Assembly (NCBI RefSeq): GCF_020832325.1
Contig: NZ_JAFIEU010000019.1
Coordinates: 62,001 to 126,000 of the forward strand
Direction: 5' to 3'
Source: Lunatimonas sp.
GTDB taxonomy: Bacteria; Bacteroidota; Bacteroidia; Cytophagales; Cyclobacteriaceae
Length of the DNA: 64,000 nt
Below, in pieces: positions 17,442 through 27,032 of the stretch. Under the pieces are notes generated by a model. It searched no databases. It was not told the origin of the DNA and saw only the letters and a program-made list of their open reading frames with translations. Within the stretch, counting starts at the first letter, position 1. The number at the start of each line of letters is the position of its first letter. Made by a program: the position numbers and the translations under genes.

Positions 17442-19892
17442 ATGCAAAAAGTAACCTGGATAGTTTTTTTGATGCTAGTTGTCCGCTTTCATTCCTTTTC
17501 GCAGGATTTGTCCTTGGAAACGGATTATATCCTGTTGAGTCTGAATAAATATGGGGAGTTAGTTGGTTTACTGGATAAGGTAACCGGAAGTGATTATATT
17601 ATTCCGCACCAGAATCCAAGTTTGATTCGTATTCGAGTTGAAGGTGACTATTGGACTCCGAATGCGATTGCGTCAGGCGGGGAGCTGATTTCTCTAAACT
17701 ATCCGGTGGGGAATACCACCCTAGAAATAGCCGTAAAAACCCATGCTCGCTATGTATCTTTTGAGGTAGTTTCTGTAGTCAGCGATGCGGAAATTGATTT
17801 GATCGTTTGGGGACCTTATCCTACCGTGATCAGCGAGACAATCGGTGAGTCCGTGGGCGTGGTGAGAAACACAGATTTTGCACTGGGAATACAAGCGCTC
17901 AATGTAAAGACACTGGGAGGCTATCCAAGCAGCGAAGACGATATAGAACCAGCCTACGATATCTTTGAAACCGGTAACCTTACCGATGTGGAGGGGGATT
18001 GGAGGCAGAAGAAATACTATCGGGGGCAGACAGCAAAGCCAGTGGAGGGAGGTTCCGTGCTTCAGGGATACACAAGGAATCGCAATACGGATAGGATTAT
18101 CGAAAACTGGGGTCATACCCATTACCTCGCTCCAGCATATGAAGACGGGGGTATAGTCGGTAGTAAGATAGCCATTTTTGGGTGTCCGCCAGCGGAAGCT
18201 TTGGCAGTAATTGGGGAAATTGAATTGGCCGAAGGGCTTCCTCATCCGATGATTGATGGAGAATGGGCAAAAACCGCCCGGTCAGCAACCGCTTCTTACC
18301 TGATCATTGGGTTTGCGGAGGATGATTTGGATGAAGCACTTGCGCTAACTAAGAAGGCCGGCCTTAAGTATCTCTATCACGGGCATCCGTTTAAATCCTG
18401 GGGCCACTTTCCATTGATTGAAAAGTCGTTTCCAGATAATTGGCAGAGCATGAAGCGCAGTGTAGACAGGGCAAAGGAGCAGGGAGTATCCTTGGGAGTA
18501 CACACGTTGAGTAATTTCATTCAAACCAACGATCCGTACGTGACACCCATTCCCGATCAGCGACTAGCCAAAGTTGGGCAGAGTGTGCTTGTCGGGGACT
18601 TGGACGCTGATGCAGAGGAAATAGTTATTGAGTCGCCCTTGTTTTTCAACCAAATGAAAAACAACTCCCTGAAAGCGGTACTGATAGGCGACGAGATCAT
18701 TCGCTACGATGAGGTTTCGGATTCTCAGCCGTGGCGCCTCTTGGGGTGTATTCGTGGCGCTTACGGTACCACGGCATCAGCCCATCGTAAAGGGGAATCT
18801 GTCGGCAAGCTTATGGACCACGGTTATAAGGTGTTCCTAAGTGATGCAGCCTTGTCCGAAAAAATCGCAATAACGCTGGCTAATTTATTTAATGAAACGG
18901 GCCTCCTACAGATTTCTTTTGACGGTTTGGAAGGAGTGTGGTCCACCGGTATGGGGCAGTATGCCCGCGCGTTGTTTACGAAGACCTGGTACGATCATTT
19001 GCATCCAGACATACAAGGGAGGGTAATCAACGATGCGAGCAATCCCAGCCATTTCAACTGGCATATCAATACCCGCTATAATTGGGGAGAGCCCTGGTAT
19101 GCGGGGTTTCGGGAAAGTCAGACTCAGTACCGGTTGATGAATCAGGATTTTTACCGCCGAAACCTGCTTCCTTCCATGTTGGGTTGGTTCAGTATGAATT
19201 CTCAGACCAGTATCGAAGATACCGAATGGCTCTTGGCACGAGCGGCGGGATTTGATGCGGGATTTGCATTTAACGTAAATCTACATCAAGTTGCCGAAAA
19301 CAAGGCGAGCGAGGCCATCTTTCAAGCAATCAATACCTGGGAAACAGCGCGCATGTCAGGTGCCTTCACCAAAGAGCAAAAGTTGCGCATGGAGGATATC
19401 AAAAACGAATTCCATTTGGAACCGGTTGGAGCCAATGAGTGGAAATTATATCAATACAAGATCGAACGGTTTGTTCATGATCAGAAAATCAGGCAGCCTG
19501 GAGAGCCCGTTCACTCTGTATTTGAGTTTGATAACCCATTTGATGAACAGGAACTGATGTTTCTAATCGACCTAACACTCGGAGATGGCGATAGAAGCGC
19601 AAAAATCCAATCCATAAAAATCGAAATAAACAATCATGCTGAACTGGAAATACCAGTCTCCATGGATCAAAGCCAAGTACTGAAGCTTGGGAGGGACGGT
19701 GTGATAGCGCTTTATGAGAAGAACTGGGATTTGGTACAATCCATACAGGTAGATCGAAAAATCCCTTTGTTGAAACGGGGGAAAAATAGTATCTTGATCG
19801 ATGCGGAATTTTTGACGGATGGCAGATCTAGTCTCAAATTTGAACTTAAAGCAATCAGCTCTCCCGAGAAAGTAGTACCCAGTGCAGATTAA
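17442..19892 (+). CDS. Secreted 816-residue protein, possible TIM-barrel glycoside hydrolase, family not recognised
   Basis: A signal peptide ends near HSFSQ. The first 230 or so residues are beta-rich, as in the N-terminal sandwich of alpha-galactosidase-like enzymes. The middle (about 270-640) alternates helix and strand and contains motifs typical of (beta/alpha)8 glycosidases, such as the strand-end LQISFDGLEG (D494), GVHTLSNFIQTNDPYV near residue 350, and SMNSQTSIEDTEW. An inserted beta module sits at about residues 375-445. The C-terminal 150 residues look like a beta-sandwich. Position between SusD and a GH109-type enzyme supports a carbohydrate-active role. Fold assignment is inference; a polysaccharide-binding protein is the alternative. 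Confidence 0.6.
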   Translation: MQKVTWIVFLMLVVRFHSFSQDLSLETDYILLSLNKYGELVGLLDKVTGSDYIIPHQNPSLIRIRVEGDYWTPNAIASGGELISLNYPVGNTTLEIAVKTHARYVSFEVVSVVSDAEIDLIVWGPYPTVISETIGESVGVVRNTDFALGIQALNVKTLGGYPSSEDDIEPAYDIFETGNLTDVEGDWRQKKYYRGQTAKPVEGGSVLQGYTRNRNTDRIIENWGHTHYLAPAYEDGGIVGSKIAIFGCPPAEALAVIGEIELAEGLPHPMIDGEWAKTARSATASYLIIGFAEDDLDEALALTKKAGLKYLYHGHPFKSWGHFPLIEKSFPDNWQSMKRSVDRAKEQGVSLGVHTLSNFIQTNDPYVTPIPDQRLAKVGQSVLVGDLDADAEEIVIESPLFFNQMKNNSLKAVLIGDEIIRYDEVSDSQPWRLLGCIRGAYGTTASAHRKGESVGKLMDHGYKVFLSDAALSEKIAITLANLFNETGLLQISFDGLEGVWSTGMGQYARALFTKTWYDHLHPDIQGRVINDASNPSHFNWHINTRYNWGEPWYAGFRESQTQYRLMNQDFYRRNLLPSMLGWFSMNSQTSIEDTEWLLARAAGFDAGFAFNVNLHQVAENKASEAIFQAINTWETARMSGAFTKEQKLRMEDIKNEFHLEPVGANEWKLYQYKIERFVHDQKIRQPGEPVHSVFEFDNPFDEQELMFLIDLTLGDGDRSAKIQSIKIEINNHAELEIPVSMDQSQVLKLGRDGVIALYEKNWDLVQSIQVDRKIPLLKRGKNSILIDAEFLTDGRSSLKFELKAISSPEKVVPSAD

Positions 19893-20051
19893 CGGTTTAA
19901 TCTCATGCAAATCAACGGAATAAAGGATAATTTCCATTACCGCATTGAACAAAAACCAAAAGGCGGTTAGGCATAAGTTTGTAATTCATCATTCATTTTA
20001 GGTGCGACGTTTGCGCTACGAACGATACTATTTCCAAAATAACAAGTACTC

Positions 20052-21467
20052 ATGAAAACCAATCGAAGAGATTTCTTAAAACTTTCCGGAGTCGCAGGAA
20101 CCGGATTAGCAGGCGCTGGCCTTGCTGGATTCACCACCAAGGATACCGATATGCATCCATTCCACCCGCCCAAATGGGAAAGGTTCAATATGTCAGGCTA
20201 TGCCGCCCCCAAGTTGGATGTAGTACGCGTGGGACTTATCGGAATCGGAAATAGAGGGTCAGGAGCGTTACGTCGCTTGGTAAGAATAGATGGAGTTGAA
20301 ATTACCGCTCTATCCGATCTGGATCCTGCCCGGGTCCAAAAAGGAAACGAAACCGTTGGAGAATGGGGACACAAGCCCGCGCTGTATTCCGGAGGAGCAG
20401 AGGACTGGAAGAAGCTTTGCGACAGGCAGGATGTAGACTTGGTATATATATGTACGCCTTGGGCCCTGCATGCACCGCAGGCGATTTATGCCATGGAGCA
20501 TGGCAAACATGCGGTGACAGAACTTCCATCTGCACAAACGCTAGAGGATTGCTGGAAGCTGGTAGAGACTTCTGAAAAAACAAAAAAGCACTGCATGCTG
20601 CTGGAGAATGTGTGCTACGATTTCTTCGAGATGCTTACCTTAAACATGGCCCGACAGGGGTTTTTTGGAGAGATTTTACATGGAGAGGGTGCCTACATTC
20701 ACGATCTATTGATGGCCAATTTTAGCAAAACCGGTTACTCCAATATGTGGAGACTGGAAGAAAACGCCAGTAAAAACGGAAACCTATACCCGATGCACGG
20801 GCTGGGATCCATTGCTCAAATCATGGACATCAATTACGGAGACAAGATGGATTTTCTGGTTTCCGTTTCTACGGATGACTTTATGATGGGTAAAAAGGCC
20901 GAGGAACTGGCCCAGTCGGACGATTTCTGGAAGCCTTATGTGGGTAGACCCTACAGGGGTAACTTGAATACCAGTATCATCCGAACCAGTCTGGGAAAAA
21001 CCATCATGCTACAGCACGACGTCACTTCTCCGCGTCCTTACTCCAGGATACACCTGTTAAGTGGTACCAAAGGTGCAGCGATGAAGTACCCCGAACCAGG
21101 TAGAATCGCTACTAGCCACGAGGGCTGGCTATCGCAGGAGGAGTTTGCCGAACTGGAAGAGAAGTACACCCCAGAGATCACCAGGCGTGTAGGTGAAATG
21201 GCGAAGCAGGTCGGCGGCCACGGAGGCATGGATACCTTGATGGACTGGCGTCTGATAGACTGCCTTCGAAATGGACTCCCCCTCGATATGAATGTGTATG
21301 ACGCAGCTACTTGGAGCTCGATTGTGCCACTTTCCGGGGCGTCGGTAGCTAACCGATCCATGCCTGTGGAGGTACCGGACTTTACAGCGGGACTATGGCG
21401 GACCAATAAGCCCTTGATGGATATTAACTTAGAACGCGGTGGTAATACGCTGCTCAAGATGCGTTGA
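20052..21467 (+). CDS. GH109-type NAD-dependent glycosidase (Gfo/Idh/MocA fold), Tat-exported
   Basis: The 471-residue protein starts with a twin-arginine signal (NRRDFLKLSG). A Rossmann fold follows with VGLIGIGNRGSG near residue 59. The segments VDLVYICTPWALHAPQA, AMEHGKHAVTELP, HCMLLENVCYDFFE and GEGAYIHDLL are those I associate with GH109 alpha-N-acetylgalactosaminidases, which use tightly bound NAD and a transient oxidation/elimination mechanism. The Tat signal fits folding with cofactor before export. Many marine GH109 members are uncharacterised, so the sugar removed may differ from alpha-GalNAc. It lies 160 bp after the 816-residue gene and is followed by a terminator. Confidence 0.85.
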   Translation: MKTNRRDFLKLSGVAGTGLAGAGLAGFTTKDTDMHPFHPPKWERFNMSGYAAPKLDVVRVGLIGIGNRGSGALRRLVRIDGVEITALSDLDPARVQKGNETVGEWGHKPALYSGGAEDWKKLCDRQDVDLVYICTPWALHAPQAIYAMEHGKHAVTELPSAQTLEDCWKLVETSEKTKKHCMLLENVCYDFFEMLTLNMARQGFFGEILHGEGAYIHDLLMANFSKTGYSNMWRLEENASKNGNLYPMHGLGSIAQIMDINYGDKMDFLVSVSTDDFMMGKKAEELAQSDDFWKPYVGRPYRGNLNTSIIRTSLGKTIMLQHDVTSPRPYSRIHLLSGTKGAAMKYPEPGRIATSHEGWLSQEEFAELEEKYTPEITRRVGEMAKQVGGHGGMDTLMDWRLIDCLRNGLPLDMNVYDAATWSSIVPLSGASVANRSMPVEVPDFTAGLWRTNKPLMDINLERGGNTLLKMR

Positions 21468-21541
21468 GAAAGGTAATTAGTCTCTCTGCGAGTGTCGCAA
21501 AAACCTGGAGAGGTCCACATAAGTTGACAATAAGGTAGCCG

Positions 21542-21569
21542 TTTGCAGATTTTCGTTTTGTTACCTTTG
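21542..21569 (+). promoter_or_regulatory. Promoter-like TTTG-N16-TACCTTTG directly before a terminator
   Basis: TTTG (21542-21545) and TACCTTTG (21562-21569) match the Bacteroidota -33/-7 pattern with a slightly short spacer. The predicted start falls right at the terminator hairpin at 21571, so this would drive either a very short RNA or an attenuated leader of the FAD-oxidoreductase gene at 21774. It may be chance. Confidence 0.3.
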
Positions 21570-21570
21570 A

Positions 21571-21623
21571 CGGTTTAAGAATCGTTCTTTCAATAGAATG
21601 TCTCTTAAACCGTTTTTCTTTTT
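21571..21623 (+). terminator. Intrinsic terminator after the GH109-type gene
   Basis: CGGTTTAAGA (21571-21580) pairs with TCTTAAACCG (21603-21612) and is followed by TTTTTCTTTTT. The 22-nt loop has some internal pairing. It separates the GH109-type gene from the FAD-oxidoreductase genes within the 306-bp gap 21468-21773, in which I saw nothing else besides the promoter-like boxes. Confidence 0.75.
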
Positions 21624-21773
21624 AAGCCATGCAAAGGATGCTTTCTATACACAAAGGCACCCGCCTCATTCTTGTGGGCTGGTCAAATTTGTGTATTTTA
21701 GTGCCAAACCCTGCAAATGGGTTTCTATTATCCGTAACAGAAATATAAATCACTCAATCACAAAAGCTTTACC

Positions 21774-23513
21774 ATGATCCTAAAGAAGTCCTTAAGCCAA
21801 CGGTTGTTAACCGTATGCGTCTATTTGTTTTTTATATCTTTCTCATTCAAGCCGAATAGTTTGCAGGCCCAATCCCAATATGACCTGGTCATTTACGGTG
21901 CTACCTCTGCCGGTGTGGCAGCTGCGATTCAGGCATCGAGAATGGGCAAAACGGTTATTCTGCTTGAGCCCTCTAACCACGTAGGGGGCTTAACTACCGG
22001 CGGCTTAGGCGCTACCGATATTGGGAATAAACAAGCCATAGGAGGTATTTCAAGGGAGTTTTACCAAAACATCAAGGCGTATTACGACAAGCCCGAAAAC
22101 TGGAAGTGGCAGGAGCGCGCTGATTATTTCAACCGTCCCAACGAAGGAAGGTCTAGGGAGGGAGAGGATGCTTTGTGGACCTTTGAGCCCAGTGCCGCCA
22201 AAGCTGTTTACGCCCAAATGCTCTCAGAGGCAAAAATACCTGTAGTAACCGGACAGCGGCTTAACAGACAAACCGGCGTAAAGCGAAATCAAAACCGCAT
22301 TCAGTCCATCACCATGGAAAGTGGGGAGACCTATACCGGCAACATGTTTATGGATGCTACTTATGAAGGCGATCTGATGGCCGCTTCCGGTGTTTCCTAC
22401 ACCTATGGTCGGGAAGCTAACAGCGAATACGGAGAAACCTTGAATGGCGTTCAAGCAAACTACTATACGATTACACTGAAAGGGGAGGTTTCCAGAAACG
22501 CTGTTCACCATAACTTTATACCAGGGGTGGATCCCTATGTGAAGAAGGGCGACCCTTCTAGCGGACTGTTGCCTTTTATTATCCAAGGGGGGCCGGGAAT
22601 CGATGGATCGGCCGATAAGGGAATTCAGGCTTACTGCTACCGAATGACACTTACCGACCATCCGGATAACCGGATTCCGTTTGTCAAGCCGGCCAATTAC
22701 CGGGAGTTGGATTATGAATTGCTCTTTCGCAATTACGAAGCAGCCACGGGACCCATTGAGAAGATGTACCACTATGGTGACCCCTTGGTGCCTTGGATCA
22801 ACACCCCCATGCCAAACCGTAAAACGGATACCAATAACCAAAAGGGATTTTCTACGGACTTCATCGGACAAAACTTCGATTTTCCCGAAGGATCTTACGA
22901 GGAAAGGGAAGCCATCGCCCTGCGGCATTTGGAGTATCAGCAGGGCCTGATGTGGACCTTGGCCTATCATCCCCGTATCCCAAAGCAAGTAAGGGACGTG
23001 GTTTCGAAATGGGGCATGGCCAAGGACGAGTTCACCGAAAGTAACGGGTGGACTCCCCAACTATATGTACGCGAGGCTCGCAGAATGATCAGTGATTACG
23101 TGGTTACCCAAAAGGACTGCGAAAGTCTGGTGCCGGAAGTGGAAGATGCGGTCGGATTGGCTGCCTATGGCATGGATTCCCACATGGTGCAGCGCTACGT
23201 AGATCACAATGGCTATGTGCAGAACGAAGGTAATTTCGAAGCCCATGTCAGGGCTCCGTATCCAATTCCCTACAGATCGATTGTGCCAAAAAAGGGAGAA
23301 GCCGAAAATCTGTTGGTTCCCGTTTGTGTGAGCTCCACCCACGTGGCTTTTGGATCGATCCGTATGGAGCCGGTTTTTATGGTCTTGGGACAGTCGGCAG
23401 CAACAGCTGCTGTGATAGCCATCGATAATAATCAGTCGGTACAGGAAGTGGATTACGCAGCACTTCGCGCAAAACTACTGGAAGACAAGCAGGTGCTCAG
23501 CCACAAGCCGTAA
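21774..23513 (+). CDS. Secreted FAD-dependent oxidoreductase (FAD_oxidored family), first of a tandem pair
   Basis: The protein has 579 residues with a signal peptide ending near LQAQ. An N-terminal FAD-binding Rossmann motif reads DLVIYGATSAGVAAAIQ near residue 35, followed by HVGGLTTGGLGATD. The conserved MDATYEGDLMAASGVSYTYGREAN and PNRKTDTNNQ segments are typical of the family, whose members occur in Bacteroidota and planctomycete glycan loci, often annotated xanthan-lyase-like or hypothetical. The reaction is not known with certainty; oxidation of a sugar unit is the usual guess. It is clearly paralogous to the next gene and shares nearly all of these segments. Confidence 0.85.
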   Translation: MILKKSLSQRLLTVCVYLFFISFSFKPNSLQAQSQYDLVIYGATSAGVAAAIQASRMGKTVILLEPSNHVGGLTTGGLGATDIGNKQAIGGISREFYQNIKAYYDKPENWKWQERADYFNRPNEGRSREGEDALWTFEPSAAKAVYAQMLSEAKIPVVTGQRLNRQTGVKRNQNRIQSITMESGETYTGNMFMDATYEGDLMAASGVSYTYGREANSEYGETLNGVQANYYTITLKGEVSRNAVHHNFIPGVDPYVKKGDPSSGLLPFIIQGGPGIDGSADKGIQAYCYRMTLTDHPDNRIPFVKPANYRELDYELLFRNYEAATGPIEKMYHYGDPLVPWINTPMPNRKTDTNNQKGFSTDFIGQNFDFPEGSYEEREAIALRHLEYQQGLMWTLAYHPRIPKQVRDVVSKWGMAKDEFTESNGWTPQLYVREARRMISDYVVTQKDCESLVPEVEDAVGLAAYGMDSHMVQRYVDHNGYVQNEGNFEAHVRAPYPIPYRSIVPKKGEAENLLVPVCVSSTHVAFGSIRMEPVFMVLGQSAATAAVIAIDNNQSVQEVDYAALRAKLLEDKQVLSHKP

Positions 23514-23570
23514 ACAGCCGTCCTTTTAGTTTTTACTAAATCAAACGAAAACAATAAACCCAAAATAACT

Positions 23571-25253
23571 ATGATTAAACAAGGTTTAAAAGGAATCTGT
23601 ATGTTGCTGTTTTCCCTGTTGCTGCTGCAGTCCTGCGGCAGTTCATCCATGGAAGAGGCGACAGATTTGGTCATTTATGGGGGCACTTCGGCTGCGGTTA
23701 CTGCGGCTGTTCAAGCCAAGAAAATGGGCAAATCGGTACTCATCGTTTCGCCAGACAAACACCTAGGGGGGTTGACTTCCGGCGGACTGGGCTGGTCCGA
23801 TACTGGCAAAAAAGAGGTTATTGGAGGCCTTTCCAGAGAATTTTATCAGCGGGTGTATAACAAATATCAGGAGGATGGTGCCTGGAAATGGGAGGCCAAG
23901 TCTGAATTTGGCAACAAAGGCCAAGGGACGCCCGCTTTGGATGGGGAATTTAAGACCATGTGGATTTTTGAACCGCATGTGGCCGAGGAGGTGTACGACG
24001 AGTGGATTGCCGAGTTAGGAATCGAGGTGCTGCGGGACGAGTGGTTGGACAGAGAAACCGGTGTGACAGTAGAGAATGGGAAGATTACAGCTATACGGAC
24101 CCTAAGTGGAAAGGAATTTAAAGGCAAAATGTTTATGGATGCCACTTACGAGGGCGACCTGATGGCCGCTGCGGGTGTCAGCTACCACGTAGGCAGGGAG
24201 GCCAACAGCGTGTACAATGAGGAATGGAACGGTATTCAGACCGGCGTGTACCACCATAGGCACCATTTTCAGGTTTTGGCTCAGCCTATCGACCCTTATT
24301 GGAACCCAGGGGATCCCTCCTCGGGATTGCTGCCGAGAATCAGTGCCGAGCATCCCGGAGTAAAGGGAGAGGGAGACCATAAGGTACAGGCTTACTGCTT
24401 CCGCATGTGTATGTCCAACCATCCGGATAATAGAATACCCTTTCCTAGACCTGCCAATTACGACTCCACTCAATATGAACTGTTGGTTCGAATCTTTGAT
24501 GCAGGATGGGACGAGTGGTTTGACAAATTTGATTTGATTCCCAACCGCAAAACGGACACCAATAACCACGGGCCTTTTAGTTCGGATAACATCGGTATGA
24601 ATTACGATTATCCGGAGGCAAGTTACGAGCGGCGCAAAGAGATCATCCAAGAACATAGGGATTATCAGAGTGGCCTGTTGTATTTTGTCCAAAACGATCC
24701 CCGTATACCCGAGAAAACACAGAAAGCATTCAAGGAATGGGGCCTTGCCAAAGATGAATTCACGGATAATGACAATTGGCCCCATCAGATTTATGTACGC
24801 GAGGCAAGAAGAATGATCGGAGCCTATGTGATGACAGAGAATGAACTACTTCAAAAATGGCCTACCCCTCAATCGGTAGGAATGGGCTCTTACACCATTG
24901 ACTCTCACAATATACAGCGCTATGTCGATGAAAATGGCCATGTACAAAACGAAGGAGATATCGGCGTTCCCCTACCCGGACCCTACGAGATCGCCTATGG
25001 TTCACTGATCCCCAAAAAGGAGGAATGCACCAATTTGGTAGTACCTGTGGCAGTGTCAGCCAGTCATATCGCCTTTGGATCCATCCGCATGGAACCGGTT
25101 TTCATGATTTTAGGTCAGTCAGCGACCACCGCCGCCATGATGGCTTTGGACCAGGGTATTGCCGTACAGGATCTATCCTACGCGTTGCTGAGGGAACAGT
25201 TACTAGCCGATGGTCAGGTACTTACCATGGCAGATCAGATCGTTTCCAAATAG
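23571..25253 (+). CDS. FAD-dependent oxidoreductase lipoprotein, second of a tandem pair
   Basis: The protein has 560 residues. The lipobox LLLQSCGSS makes it a lipoprotein, unlike its soluble paralogue upstream. It has the same FAD motif (DLVIYGGTSAAVTAAVQ) and the same MDATYEGDLMAAAGVSYHVGREAN and IPNRKTDTNN blocks. It lies 57 bp after the first copy, and its stop codon abuts the sulfatase ATG with no gap (TAGATG), so all three genes probably form one operon. It lacks the C-terminal golvesin-like domain that relatives often have; such a domain is found detached at 27025. Confidence 0.85.
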   Translation: MIKQGLKGICMLLFSLLLLQSCGSSSMEEATDLVIYGGTSAAVTAAVQAKKMGKSVLIVSPDKHLGGLTSGGLGWSDTGKKEVIGGLSREFYQRVYNKYQEDGAWKWEAKSEFGNKGQGTPALDGEFKTMWIFEPHVAEEVYDEWIAELGIEVLRDEWLDRETGVTVENGKITAIRTLSGKEFKGKMFMDATYEGDLMAAAGVSYHVGREANSVYNEEWNGIQTGVYHHRHHFQVLAQPIDPYWNPGDPSSGLLPRISAEHPGVKGEGDHKVQAYCFRMCMSNHPDNRIPFPRPANYDSTQYELLVRIFDAGWDEWFDKFDLIPNRKTDTNNHGPFSSDNIGMNYDYPEASYERRKEIIQEHRDYQSGLLYFVQNDPRIPEKTQKAFKEWGLAKDEFTDNDNWPHQIYVREARRMIGAYVMTENELLQKWPTPQSVGMGSYTIDSHNIQRYVDENGHVQNEGDIGVPLPGPYEIAYGSLIPKKEECTNLVVPVAVSASHIAFGSIRMEPVFMILGQSATTAAMMALDQGIAVQDLSYALLREQLLADGQVLTMADQIVSK

Positions 25254-27032
25254 ATGAAGACTTTAACCCCTATCATTTGGCTGGCAGCTTGTCTCTTAGG
25301 AGTAGGGTGCAATCAATCCAGTGCTGACATCCCTATTTCCAAACAGCTTCCGAATGTGGTTATCATCCTTACCGATGATCAGGGGTGGGGGGACTTGAGT
25401 CACAGTGGAAACAGTAATCTTTCCACCCCTCACATCGATCGTTTGGCAGAGGAGGGAGTTAGCTTTGATCGGTTTTACGTACAGCCGGTGTGTTCACCTA
25501 CCCGCGCCGAACTGCTGACAGGAAGGTATCACCTGCGGTCAGGTGTATATGGTACGTCTTCTGGCGAAGAACGCCTGGATTTGGATGAGGTGACACTGGC
25601 GGATGTCTTTAAAGCTGCCGGCTATACCACAGCCGCCTTTGGCAAGTGGCATAGCGGGATGCAATATCCCTATCACCCCAATGGTAGGGGGTTTGATGAG
25701 TTTTATGGGTTTTGTTCCGGACATTGGGGGGATTATTTCAGTCCCATGCTGGAGCATAATGGGGCATTGGTGAGAGGAAATGGGTTTTTGGTGGATGATT
25801 TAACGGATAAGGCAATGGGTTTTATCGAAAAAAATCAGGATACCCCCTTTTTGCTATATCTGCCGCTAAATACGCCACATTCTCCCATGCAAGTACCCGA
25901 CCGATGGTGGGATAAATTTCAATATATAGACTTGGAGATGACCCTTCCTCTAGAACAGAAGGAGGATCTTGCTTTTACAAAAGCTGCCTTGGCCATGTGC
26001 GAAAATATTGATTGGAATGTGGGTAGGCTGATGGAGAAAATTGCTGAATTGAATTTGGAGGAAAATACCCTGGTCATTTATTTCAGTGACAATGGACCTA
26101 ACAGCCTTCGCTGGAACGGTGGTATGAAAGGCCGCAAAGGATCGACTGATGAGGGTGGTGTTCGTTCCCCCTTTTTTATGCGGTGGAAGGGTACCCTTAC
26201 AGCGGGCCGTGTAGTGTCAGAGATAGCCGGAGCAATTGACCTATTGCCTACGTTGGTTGATTTAGCCGGAATTCCCCTATCAGCTACTAAACCTTTGGAC
26301 GGGAGAAGCTTGCTCCCCTTATTGCAGCAGGAGCCGGATGCTTGGGAAGACAGGATAATTTTTCATCATTGGAATGGGCAGACAAGCTTGCGAACCCAAG
26401 CCTTTCGCTTAGATAAAGACGAAAACCTATTCCATATGGGGTCCGATCCTTCGCAAACATCACCCGTCAATGAGCAGTTTCCGGAGGTGTTACAGCAGCT
26501 TTTGGCCGCCAAAGAGACCTGGGAGGAAGAAATGGAAAGGGAAAAGGATGGATCTCTGCGTCCGTTTACGCTGGCCCATCCCGATGCACGGTTTACACAA
26601 CTACCAGCTCGGGACGGAATAGCCCACGGAAACATTCAACGCTCCAATCGCTTTCCCAATGACACCTATTTTACCAATTGGGTGAGCGTTTTGGACAGTA
26701 TCACCTGGGATGTGGAGGTACTGGGTGAAGGGGAATATCAAGTAGAGGCCTACTACACCTGTGGGGAGGCCAATATAGGATCCAAGGTGCTTATGAAAAT
26801 TGGTGCCTCAACTTTGGAATTCCAGATGGAGCAACCCCACGATCCACCCATTCGGGGCATGGAAAATGACCGGGTGGAACGGATGGAATCCTATGTGAAG
26901 GATTTTAAACCCATGCATTTGGGAACGATTCAATTAAAGCAGGGAAGAACCTTTGTCACCTTAAAAGCACTGGATATTCCCGGCAGTCAGGTAATGGACC
27001 TGCGCCTGTTATCGTTTACAAAAAGTGAATAG
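25254..27032 (+). CDS. S1-family sulfatase lipoprotein with C-terminal beta-sandwich
   Basis: This is a formylglycine-dependent sulfatase of 592 residues, anchored by a lipobox (GVGCNQ). The N-terminal metal-binding segment NVVIILTDDQGWGDL is followed by the maturation motif C80-S-P-T-R, in which the cysteine is converted to formylglycine. HSGMQYPYHPNGRGFDEFYGF, YFSDNGPN and LDGRSLLPLL are typical S1 segments. Residues about 460-592 form an additional beta-rich domain resembling a carbohydrate-binding sandwich. The start is immediately after the preceding stop, giving tight coupling. The stop lies inside the next reading frame (8-bp overlap). The substrate is unknown. Confidence 0.92.
   Translation: MKTLTPIIWLAACLLGVGCNQSSADIPISKQLPNVVIILTDDQGWGDLSHSGNSNLSTPHIDRLAEEGVSFDRFYVQPVCSPTRAELLTGRYHLRSGVYGTSSGEERLDLDEVTLADVFKAAGYTTAAFGKWHSGMQYPYHPNGRGFDEFYGFCSGHWGDYFSPMLEHNGALVRGNGFLVDDLTDKAMGFIEKNQDTPFLLYLPLNTPHSPMQVPDRWWDKFQYIDLEMTLPLEQKEDLAFTKAALAMCENIDWNVGRLMEKIAELNLEENTLVIYFSDNGPNSLRWNGGMKGRKGSTDEGGVRSPFFMRWKGTLTAGRVVSEIAGAIDLLPTLVDLAGIPLSATKPLDGRSLLPLLQQEPDAWEDRIIFHHWNGQTSLRTQAFRLDKDENLFHMGSDPSQTSPVNEQFPEVLQQLLAAKETWEEEMEREKDGSLRPFTLAHPDARFTQLPARDGIAHGNIQRSNRFPNDTYFTNWVSVLDSITWDVEVLGEGEYQVEAYYTCGEANIGSKVLMKIGASTLEFQMEQPHDPPIRGMENDRVERMESYVKDFKPMHLGTIQLKQGRTFVTLKALDIPGSQVMDLRLLSFTKSE

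Noticed and set aside
22224-23060. Open frame of 278 codons antisense to the first FAD-dependent oxidoreductase
   Set aside because: It lies fully inside a well-supported gene; the translation has no domain or signal and is explained by codon bias of the opposite strand.
24102-24785. Open frame of 227 codons antisense to the second FAD-dependent oxidoreductase
   Set aside because: Mirror of the first paralogue's antisense frame at the equivalent place, as expected from shared codon use; no independent coding evidence.
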